Shown piece by piece: positions 1 through 5,217 of a stretch of 5,456 bases of DNA (positions within the stretch are counted from its first letter, which is position 1; each line of letters begins with the position of its first letter). The translations under genes and the position numbers were made by a program. The stretch is taken from NCBI GenBank assembly GCA_934553185.1, contig CAKTFF010000176.1:1-5456 (forward strand), given 5' to 3'. The notes beneath the pieces are model-generated. The model was not told where the DNA came from. It was given only the letters and a program-made list of their open reading frames with translations, and searched no databases. The DNA comes from an uncultured Devosia sp. GTDB taxonomy: Bacteria; Pseudomonadota; Alphaproteobacteria; Rhizobiales; Devosiaceae.

Positions 1-243
1 ACCGGCTGTGGCCAGGAAGCGTAGGACGCGGTCGGTCGGCTGGGCGCCGACGCTCAGCCAGTGCTGGGCGCGCTCGGTGTTGAGCACGACGCGGTTTTCC
101 GCATCCTTGGCCAGCAGCGGGTTGAAGGTGCCGAGCTTTTCAATGAAGCGGCCGTCGCGGGGCGAACGGGCATCGGCCACAACGATGTGGTAGAAGGGGC
201 GCTTCTTGGTGCCACCACGGGCGAGACGGAGCTTGAGGGACAT
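1..243 (-). CDS. rpsP: 30S ribosomal protein S16 (3' end cut by window edge)
   Basis: Small-subunit ribosomal protein S16, which binds 16S rRNA during 30S assembly. Reading down from the ATG at 243-241 gives 81 codons without a stop. The protein begins [20 protein letters not shown], followed by [22 protein letters not shown], the standard S16 N-terminal fold, and then the conserved [19 protein letters not shown] stretch. The family is usually about 80-160 residues long, with variable C-terminal tails in alphaproteobacteria, so only the tail and stop are missing. A GGA-containing ribosome binding site (CCAGGATC) lies about 12 bases before the ATG. The gene follows ffh after 30 bases with no hairpin between, so it is presumably co-transcribed. 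From family knowledge, rimM, trmD and rplS often follow rpsP; that region is outside the window. The identification is secure. Confidence 0.96.
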   Translation of the reverse strand, partial: MSLKLRLARGGTKKRPFYHIVVADARSPRDGRFIEKLGTFNPLLAKDAENRVVLNTERAQHWLSVGAQPTDRVLRFLATAG

Positions 244-273
244 GTGTGTGATCCTGGTTGATTGAAAACGGGG

Positions 274-1866
274 TTACTTTTTCTTGCCCAGGCCGGGAAG
301 GCCGGGGAAACGGGGAGCGCCACCGGCGCCCAGGCCGGGCAGCAGCGGGCTGCCGGCATTCTTGAACAGCGCGCCCACATCACTGGGCAGCGCCTTGGCT
401 GGCGCGGGCAGGTCGGCCGAAGGCAGGCCCTTGAGCGCCGCGGGATCGATCCCGGCCTCACGCGCCATCTGTTCGAGCTGGGCGGGGTCCATCTTGCCGA
501 GGTCCGGCATGCCGCCGAGCATCCCGCCCATCTTGCCGCCAAGCATGCCGCCGAGCGCACCCATGCCGCCCTTGCCGACCTTTTTCATCATGTCGGCCAT
601 CTGGCGGTGCTGCTTGGCCAGCTTGTTGATTTCCGAAACTTCAACGCCCGCACCGGCCGCGACGCGCTTGCGGCGCGAAGCATTGAGGAGGTCGGGATTG
701 GCCCGTTCCGCCTTGGTCATGGAGTTGATGATGGCAATCTGGCGATCAAACACCTTCTCGTCGATATTGGCGCCGGCCATGGCCTTTTTCATCTGCCCCA
801 TGCCGGGCATCATCGCCATCAGCCCGCCCATGCCGCCCATCTTTTTCATCTGCAGCAGCTGCGCGCGTAGATCGTCGAGGTCGAAGGAGCCCTTTTTGAG
901 CTTCTTGGCCATGCGCTGCGCGTCTTCGGCAGAGACGTGCTGGGAGGCCTTTTCCACGAGCGAAACAATGTCGCCCATGCCCAGAATGCGGTCGGCGATC
1001 CGCGAGGGATGGAAATCCTCGAGCGCATCCATCTTTTCGCCGACGCCGATCAGCTTGATCGGCTTGCCGGTGGCCGCCCGCATGGACAGCGCCGCGCCGC
1101 CACGGCCATCGCCATCGACGCGGGTCAGAACGATGCCGGTAATGTCGAGGCGCGTGTCGAAAGAACGCGCGACATTGATCGCGTCCTGGCCGGTCAGCGC
1201 ATCGACAACCAGAAGGATTTCGTGCGGGCTGGCAATGGATTTGATCTCGGCCGTTTCGGCCATGAGCTCTTCGTCCACATGCGTGCGGCCGGCCGTATCG
1301 AGGATCAAAACGTCATAGCCGCCCAGCCGCCCCTCGCGCTCGGCACGGCGGGCGATCTGCACGGGGGTCTCGCTTTGAACGATGGGGAGCGTGTCGACGC
1401 CCACCTGCTCGCCCAGCACGCGCAGCTGTTCCATGGCGGCGGGGCGGCGGGTATCGAGCGAAGCGAGCAGCACCTTCTTGCGCTGCCGGTCGGTCAGGCG
1501 CCTGGCGATCTTGGCGGTGGTGGTGGTCTTGCCCGAGCCCTGCAGGCCCACCATCAGCAGCGTCACGGGCGCCTTGGCATTGAGATCGATCGGGATAGCG
1601 GTTTCGCCCAGCACGGCAACCAGCTCGTCATGAACGATCTTGACCACCTGCTGGCCGGGGGTCACCGAGCGGGTGACCTCGGCGCCCACGGCGCGGTCCT
1701 TGACCTGTTCCACAAAGGCGCGGACCACTTCGAGCGAAACGTCGGCTTCGATCAGCGCGCGGCGGATTTCGCGCAGGGCTGCGTCGACGTCGGCCGCGTT
1801 GAGCGCACCGCGGCCGCGCAGTCCATCAAAGATTTTGCCAAGCCGGTCGGAAAGGCTCTCGAACAT
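274..1866 (-). CDS. ffh: Signal recognition particle protein Ffh
   Basis: SRP54 GTPase that binds signal sequences of nascent membrane proteins on the ribosome together with 4.5S RNA and delivers them to the receptor FtsY. The protein has 530 residues. The helical N domain spans about 1-95. The G domain follows, with G1 GLQGSGKTT (107-115), DTRRPAA (138-144), G3 DTAGR (190-194), G4 TRVDGD (248-253) and GVGEK (274-278). The Met-rich M domain spans about 300-430, with the signal-binding finger loop at 338-363 and the RNA-binding SRRKRVAAGAGV motif at 397-408. G4 carries Arg where many family members have Lys. E. coli Ffh has about 453 residues; the extra length is a C-terminal tail (about 430-530) rich in Gly, Met and Pro that ends in PGLGKKK, as is common in alphaproteobacteria. 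The reading frame stays open to an ATG at 1932. I chose 1866 because MFESLSDRLGKIF is the family N-terminus and GAAGGA sits seven bases upstream. No 4.5S RNA gene is visible in the window. Confidence 0.97.
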   Translation of the reverse strand: MFESLSDRLGKIFDGLRGRGALNAADVDAALREIRRALIEADVSLEVVRAFVEQVKDRAVGAEVTRSVTPGQQVVKIVHDELVAVLGETAIPIDLNAKAPVTLLMVGLQGSGKTTTTAKIARRLTDRQRKKVLLASLDTRRPAAMEQLRVLGEQVGVDTLPIVQSETPVQIARRAEREGRLGGYDVLILDTAGRTHVDEELMAETAEIKSIASPHEILLVVDALTGQDAINVARSFDTRLDITGIVLTRVDGDGRGGAALSMRAATGKPIKLIGVGEKMDALEDFHPSRIADRILGMGDIVSLVEKASQHVSAEDAQRMAKKLKKGSFDLDDLRAQLLQMKKMGGMGGLMAMMPGMGQMKKAMAGANIDEKVFDRQIAIINSMTKAERANPDLLNASRRKRVAAGAGVEVSEINKLAKQHRQMADMMKKVGKGGMGALGGMLGGKMGGMLGGMPDLGKMDPAQLEQMAREAGIDPAALKGLPSADLPAPAKALPSDVGALFKNAGSPLLPGLGAGGAPRFPGLPGLGKKK

Positions 1867-2097
1867 GTGCACGTCCTTCGCTGCGGGTTCAGTCCGCCAG
1901 ACATAGGATCCACCAAGGCAAACGCCAAGCACACCCGCGGGCGCAACGCGCTGGCGGATGGTGGCCTCCGGGATCGGTTTATACCCCTAGGGGTCCCGGT
2001 CGGCTGAACAAGGACAAAGCCTGATGAACGAGGTGCGTGTAGGGGAAAGCGGCCGGGGAGTCAAGGAAAGGGCGCTCAAGGGCCGCTCTTGCCATCA
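1867..2097. promoter_or_regulatory. Divergent intergenic region upstream of ffh and the toxin gene
   Basis: This stretch of about 230 bases separates the minus-strand ffh from the plus-strand toxin operon and must hold the ffh promoter. Visible elements are a perfect 12-base palindrome ACCCCTAGGGGT at 1983-1994, immediately followed in the ffh direction by the AT-rich hexamer TATAAA (1977-1982 read on the minus strand), a plausible -10 element. No well-spaced -35 goes with it: TTGTTC on the minus strand is about 22 bases away, which is too far. A 7-base inverted repeat AGCGGCC (2048-2054) / GGCCGCT (2081-2087) lies nearer the toxin side. No convincing coding region or terminator was seen. The promoter assignment is inference. 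Confidence 0.35.
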
Positions 2098-2123
2098 GGT
2101 GTATATGGGAGCAATATACACCG
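2089..2123 (+). promoter_or_regulatory. Candidate promoter and operator of the brnT-antitoxin operon
   Basis: A perfect 9-bp inverted repeat, GGTGTATAT (2098-2106) and ATATACACC (2114-2122), is separated by seven bases and ends one base before the brnT start codon. A TTGCCA hexamer (2089-2094, five of six matches to TTGACA) precedes it. AT-rich sequence at 2112-2120 lies at roughly -10 spacing, although the match to TATAAT is only moderate. The repeat would then cover the spacer, the -10 and the start site. That is where a ribbon-helix-helix antitoxin dimer typically binds to repress its own operon, as described for BrnTA of Brucella. GGGAG at 2107-2111, inside the repeat spacer, is the likely toxin ribosome binding site. 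The repeat is seen directly; its binding protein and the promoter hexamers are inferred. Confidence 0.6.
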
Positions 2124-2423
2124 ATGATCGATCTTGCTTTGGTCAAAGGCTTTGAGTGGGACGCGGGTAACAACCGCAAGAGCCAGGACAAGCACGGTGT
2201 TTCACAAAGCGAGGCGGAGCAGGTGTTTCTCAACGATCCCCTCTTGCTGCACGATGACCCAAGGCACAGCCAGGAGGAGCCGCGTTTTCATGCGCTCGGA
2301 CAAACCGATGCTGGACGTTGCCTCCTGATCGCCTTCACCCTGCGTCAGAGCCAAACCTCCATCCGCGTCATTTCCGCCCGGGATATGAACCGGCGAGAAC
2401 GGAGCCTTTATGACCAAGCTTAA
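2124..2423 (+). CDS. brnT: BrnT-family type II toxin (RelE-like ribonuclease)
   Basis: A 99-residue protein matching the BrnT toxin family throughout. It has FEWD (10-13), KHGVS (23-27), AEQVF (31-35), a DxxHSQEEPR block (45-54), GQTDAGR (59-65), FTLR (71-74) and the C-terminal signature IRVISARDMNRRER (80-93). BrnT has a RelE-like fold, cleaves RNA and inhibits translation until it is bound by its antitoxin; this comes from family knowledge. The length is normal for the family (about 90-100) and all blocks are intact, so it is probably active. The segment before KHGVS reads WDAGNNRKSQDKHG, the variant I associate with BrnT proteins paired with CopG-type antitoxins. The ATG at 2124 gives the complete FEWD module, and GGGAG lies 12 bases upstream, slightly far. 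The gene overlaps the antitoxin by 14 bases, toxin first, which is the usual order for BrnT systems. Confidence 0.9.
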   Translation: MIDLALVKGFEWDAGNNRKSQDKHGVSQSEAEQVFLNDPLLLHDDPRHSQEEPRFHALGQTDAGRCLLIAFTLRQSQTSIRVISARDMNRRERSLYDQA

Positions 2424-2679
2424 ACCTGTGCCTCAGTTCACAAACGAAGCCGAAGAGCGCTTGTTTTGGGAAACCGCCGATTCAACCGACTATCTTGATT
2501 GGAGCCGGGCAGAAAAGGTGCGCTTCCCCAATCTCAAGCCCACAAGCACGTCCATTTCTCTGCGGCTGCCCACCCCTTTGCTTGAGCGCATCAAAATCGC
2601 CGCCAACAAGCGGGACGTGCCCTATCAATCGCTGATCAAGCTTTGGCTTGCCGAAAAACTCGATACGCCATCCAAGTGA
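2410..2679 (+). CDS. CopG-type ribbon-helix-helix antitoxin of the BrnT toxin
   Basis: An 89-residue antitoxin with two parts. Residues 10-44 (FTNEAEERLFWETADSTDYL, then DWSRAEKVRFPNLKP) form the acidic, aromatic segment typical of the CopG_antitoxin family (Pfam PF12441, named from memory), expected to wrap around and block the toxin. Residues 46-86 are a ribbon-helix-helix DNA-binding fold: beta strand STSISLRLP (46-54), first helix PLLERIKIAANKR, then PYQSLIKLWLAEKL. It is therefore not the classic BrnA/DUF4415 type, although it takes the same place beside BrnT. The ATG at 2410 lies five bases after ACGGAG, a strong ribosome binding site located inside the end of brnT, so its translation may be coupled to that of brnT yet efficient on its own. 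It probably dimerises and represses the operon through the repeat at 2098-2122. The first 120 bases or so are near 50% GC, lower than the neighbouring genes, suggesting horizontal acquisition. Confidence 0.88.
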   Translation: MTKLKPVPQFTNEAEERLFWETADSTDYLDWSRAEKVRFPNLKPTSTSISLRLPTPLLERIKIAANKRDVPYQSLIKLWLAEKLDTPSK

Positions 2680-2682
2680 AGG

Positions 2683-3897
2683 CTAGAGCCCGCTTCCGGC
2701 CGCCTTCATCAGTGCGCTGCGCAGGCCCGCAGGCATAGCCAGCATCATCGCTTTGAGCCGGGGCCGCAGGCCGCGGTCCCACAGCCGGATCATCAGCAGC
2801 CCGCGCGGGGTGACCGGCAGGGCATAGTCGCGCACGGAGACCACTTCGGTGGCCCAGGTGAGCTTGTAGGGCATGACCGGCACCATGAGGTCGGCTCCTT
2901 GGAGGCCAAGCGCGGCGCAGGTCTGAGTCACTTCCCCCAAGTGGAGCTTGCCGGGACTTTCGTCGCTGTTGCCGAAGTCGCGGCTGGCGACAAAGGCATA
3001 ATAGCGCCCCTTGTGGACAAAGCCCCATTGCTCGGCGATGGGGCGGTTGTTGTGATGCAGCGACATGGCCAGAAGCGGCAGGTCCGCACGGGCGGGCAGG
3101 GAGGCGCAGAAATCAAAAAAGGCGCGGTCGCGAAAAGCGCGGGAGGACAGGCCCTGGTCACGTAGGCGTTCCGCCCGGCCTTCCAGTGTCCGCTCGATTA
3201 CGCCCAGCGTTTCGGCCGGCCCCTGCGCGACATGGTGGGTTAGGGCACCGTCGCGCTCCAGCCGGTTGCGCCCATTGCGCATGTTCTTGCGCGTCTTGGG
3301 TTTGATGGTCGAAAAATAGCTGGCGTAGTTGGGAAAATGGTCGAGCGCGACATAGGGGGCGCCTTGGTCTTCGCCGGTGACGCAGTGGTTGGCGGGCATG
3401 CCGCGGGCCAGAACGCTGTCGCTGCGGACCTTGAGAAAACTGACAGCGTCGGGCCGGGCCGCGGCGATCGCGGCCTTGAGCAGGGCGCCGACCGCCTCGC
3501 GCGGCTCGATCCCTTCGGCAAGCAGCGCATCGGAATATTGCCCAAAGGCGTGGCCGAGCGGCGCCAAAACCACGCGGGTGCGGGTTCGCACGCGTTCCAG
3601 CGGCAGAACGCCGACCAGCGTGCCGCCCCGGCGCAGCGACACGATCACCGGGTCAAAGTCGCCCTTGCCGCGCGCGGCCTCGAAGTCCCAGATGGCCCTG
3701 GCCCAACCATGACCCTGAAACAGCGTTGCGCCGCTGCATCGCCGTTCAAGCGCTTCCCAGTCGCCAAGCAGCCCATCAAAGGCTTCGCGGCTGCGCACCA
3801 CAGCGGTGTGCAAGCCAAGGGTCTGCGTGAGGGCGCGAGCCACTTCGAGGCTTTGGCTCCCGTTCTGCCGGGGCGCAACAGCGGCGAGGGTGCTCAT
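2683..3897 (-). CDS. GNAT acyltransferase of the CelD/BioF2-like family, substrate unknown
   Basis: A 404-residue protein of the CelD/BioF2-like GNAT group (Acetyltransf_6, COG5653, assigned from memory of family features). The N-terminal half shows the family opening FQGHGWARAIWDFE (60-73) and a hydrophobic core strand LVGVLPLERV (94-103). The second half has the basic helix KTRKNMRNGRNRLERDG (201-217), a GNAT core around 270-345 with AEQWGFVHKGRYYAFVAS (288-305), HLGEVTQTCAALGLQGADL (319-337), and YKLTWATEVVSVRDYAL (344-360). Members transfer acyl groups to polysaccharide, peptidoglycan-like or small-molecule amines; nothing here identifies the substrate. The last 40 residues (GLLMIRLWDRGLRPRLKAMM onward) are basic and amphipathic, possibly touching the membrane. 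No signal peptide is seen. Its ATG overlaps the stop of the upstream oxygenase-like gene (ATGA, 3894-3897), implying translational coupling. Only three bases separate its stop from the convergent antitoxin stop. Confidence 0.8.
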   Translation of the reverse strand: MSTLAAVAPRQNGSQSLEVARALTQTLGLHTAVVRSREAFDGLLGDWEALERRCSGATLFQGHGWARAIWDFEAARGKGDFDPVIVSLRRGGTLVGVLPLERVRTRTRVVLAPLGHAFGQYSDALLAEGIEPREAVGALLKAAIAAARPDAVSFLKVRSDSVLARGMPANHCVTGEDQGAPYVALDHFPNYASYFSTIKPKTRKNMRNGRNRLERDGALTHHVAQGPAETLGVIERTLEGRAERLRDQGLSSRAFRDRAFFDFCASLPARADLPLLAMSLHHNNRPIAEQWGFVHKGRYYAFVASRDFGNSDESPGKLHLGEVTQTCAALGLQGADLMVPVMPYKLTWATEVVSVRDYALPVTPRGLLMIRLWDRGLRPRLKAMMLAMPAGLRSALMKAAGSGL

Positions 3898-4853
3898 TTG
3901 TGGAAGCGATACCCTTCGATGTCGCGCACGCCTTCAGGAGCGGTCGGATCGACCTGGAAATCAACCGTGTAGGTCTTTTGCTTTTGCGGATTGAGCGGGG
4001 TGAATTTAACCGCCGCGGCGGTCGCCAGTTTGGCCAGATAGGAGAGGCCCGTCACCTGCTGGCTGAGCTTGTTCATGCCCAGCTTGGAGCGCAGAACACC
4101 ATTGGCATAGTTGACCGCATAGTGCTTGCGCAGCTCGTCCGTCCAGTGCTCGGTGGTGAAGCTCACATTGAGCATGCCCTCATTGACCACCCGATGGGGT
4201 CCGTTGAGCGGCCAGTGGATCATCTTGCCGGCGCCCAGCGTATAGACTTGGGCGAAGTCGTCATACCAGGGCTCATAAGGCATATCGGTTTCCCGCAACT
4301 GCCCCAGGATCAGCTTTTCCAGCGCCGGCTGGGAGATAAAGGGCTTTGCCGCCGGATAAACATAGAGCTTTTTGGTGCCACGCACCTGCCACAGCGATTG
4401 CCCGGGCACGTCGGAATGGTATTTCACCGACACATTGGGCGAGGAGATCAGGATGGTGAGATTGCGCTTGTAGGAGCGAAAGCCCGGTACGCGCTCTTCA
4501 AACTCGCCATAAAGCCGGTCGAGCAGGGCGCCATAGGCCGGATCGGTCTTGGCCGGCGCCGTCAGGTTCACCCAGATATTGCCCGAGCGCACCACGTCGA
4601 GAACTTCGTGCCCGGTCAGGCCCTTGATCTCGCCTTCACGCCGCTTGGGCGGATTGCCCGGCGTTTTTTGCGAATAGTTGACGTGGTAACCCTCGCGCGG
4701 CGTTTTTTCGATCAGCCGGGCCAGCGCATCGTCGGTGAACAGGGGCGAATTGGCCAGCGAATGGGTTAAAGCCAGCGGCTGATTGCCCCAAAGCAGGGGA
4801 AAATGGGGCTGCCAGTCGGTGATGATCTGGTCGGTCTGCATGGGCATGTTCAT
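3894..4853 (-). CDS. JmjC/cupin-like protein, putative Fe(II)/2-oxoglutarate oxygenase
   Basis: A 319-residue protein with a double-stranded beta-helix core resembling JmjC or FIH-type oxygenases. In YHSDVPGQSLWQVRGTKKLY (145-164) the HxD pair is H146/D148, and K161 lies 15 residues after H146, the same interval as the 2-oxoglutarate-binding lysine in FIH (H199 to K214, from memory). The distal histidine is probably H220 in PLNGPHRVVN; H213 is nearby. The iron triad therefore looks complete, supporting catalysis rather than a degenerate cupin, although no substrate is indicated. Residues 1-130 and 240-319 are family-specific flanks that I do not recognise. No signal peptide is visible. The frame stays open upstream to 5162, but 4853 is preferred: GGAG lies eight bases before it, and the upstream extension is low-complexity and unlike protein. 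Two more ATGs follow at codons 3 and 5. It is the first gene of a pair with the GNAT protein. It may instead be a non-enzymatic sensor or regulator. Confidence 0.72.
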   Translation of the reverse strand: MNMPMQTDQIITDWQPHFPLLWGNQPLALTHSLANSPLFTDDALARLIEKTPREGYHVNYSQKTPGNPPKRREGEIKGLTGHEVLDVVRSGNIWVNLTAPAKTDPAYGALLDRLYGEFEERVPGFRSYKRNLTILISSPNVSVKYHSDVPGQSLWQVRGTKKLYVYPAAKPFISQPALEKLILGQLRETDMPYEPWYDDFAQVYTLGAGKMIHWPLNGPHRVVNEGMLNVSFTTEHWTDELRKHYAVNYANGVLRSKLGMNKLSQQVTGLSYLAKLATAAAVKFTPLNPQKQKTYTVDFQVDPTAPEGVRDIEGYRFHK

Positions 4854-4974
4854 CGGCAGGGCTCCGGACGCAAAAGGGCCATCGTGGCAATTGCCTTGCA
4901 CGCTACACGACAAGCCACCCCATGGCGCGCCTAACCTCGGTCCCTGGTTAAGTTGGGGTGAACAGGAAAGCGTT
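4854..4974 (-). promoter_or_regulatory. Upstream region of the oxygenase-like gene
   Basis: The 121 bases before the minus-strand gene must carry its ribosome binding site and probably its promoter. GGAG lies eight bases before the ATG. A perfect 10-base palindrome GGCAATTGCC (4886-4895) lies 32 bases before the start codon, close to where a promoter or operator would be expected. Read on the minus strand, CTTGTC (4908-4913) lies just upstream of the palindrome, resembling the rhizobial -35 CTTGAC, but no clear -10 follows at 17 bases. A short repeat TAACC (4932-4936) / GGTTA (4946-4950) lies further out. All regulatory roles here are guesses from position. Confidence 0.25.
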
Positions 4975-5171
4975 GCAGACGCTTGCGAAAATGGTTCTGC
5001 AGTTCCCTGATCCTCCCACCCACAATCGATCCCCTCGGGCCCGTTTCCGAGGGCCGCTCGCAACACGGCACATGCGGGGAGAGACCCTCGGAAACAAAAA
5101 GCGAGGGAAGCGCCGGTGGGTCTTAAGGCATCGCGGCATGCCCAAACCCACCGCACTGGCAATTTGGCTGC
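4975..5171 (+). ncRNA. Candidate structured RNA (6S-like RNA or dapF leader)
   Basis: Nested perfect inverted repeats fill this gene-free stretch. CCCACC (5015-5020) pairs with GGTGGG (5115-5120). Inside that, CCCTCG (5032-5037) pairs with CGAGGG (5102-5107). Inside that, an 11-bp stem GTTTCCGAGGG (5043-5053) / CCCTCGGAAAC (5085-5095) is capped by CCGC/GCGG. Together they make a long rod. Next to it, CGGTGGGT (5114-5121) can instead pair with ACCCACCG (5146-5153), enclosing GGCAT/ATGCC (5127-5131/5138-5142). The outer bases pair weakly: GGTT/AACC, TTGC/GCAA, GCAG/CTGC. GTTCCCTGATCC (5002-5013) resembles GTCCCCTGAGCC in E. coli 6S RNA, and CTTAAGGCATCGCGG (5122-5136) resembles CTTAAAACTGCGACG, in the same order. 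The rod, central bubble and alternative hairpin fit 6S architecture, but the spacing is longer and the closing stem is poor. It may instead be a dapF 5' leader, or act on the other strand. Boundaries and strand are uncertain. Confidence 0.35.
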
Positions 5172-5217
5172 TTATCCGCCATATAGGCCGGACCACACCT
5201 CCAGCGGACCTTTCCTC

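Noticed and set aside
262..1318. Long plus-strand open frames opposite ffh.
   Set aside because: They are antisense frames of a GC-rich gene with well-supported minus-strand coding.
1867..1932. A 22-residue N-terminal extension of Ffh starting at an ATG at 1932.
   Set aside because: The family N-terminus MFESLSDRLG starts at 1866 and has a strong GAAGGA seven bases upstream; the extension resembles nothing in Ffh.
2023..2155. A 44-codon plus-strand frame overlapping the brnT promoter.
   Set aside because: It runs through the operator-like repeat into brnT out of frame, has no recognisable product and no good ribosome binding site.
5043..5100. The 11-bp stem followed by AAAAA as an intrinsic terminator.
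   Set aside because: The loop is over 30 bases and the plus strand has an A-run, not a T-run. Read on the minus strand the T-run comes before the stem, so neither strand fits a terminator.
5085..5160. A cobalamin riboswitch, suggested by GGGAAGCGCCGGTG followed by GCACTGGC.
   Set aside because: The conserved GCCAGGAGACC-type B12 box and the CCCGCAAC core are absent.
4854..5162. A 103-residue N-terminal extension of the oxygenase-like protein up to 5162.
   Set aside because: It reads through the inverted-repeat region, has no domain-like character, and the start at 4853 has GGAG at good spacing.
4854..5217. The 4.5S (SRP) RNA, looked for because ffh is nearby.
   Set aside because: The conserved GGTCCGGAAGGAAGCAG apical sequence is not present on either strand.
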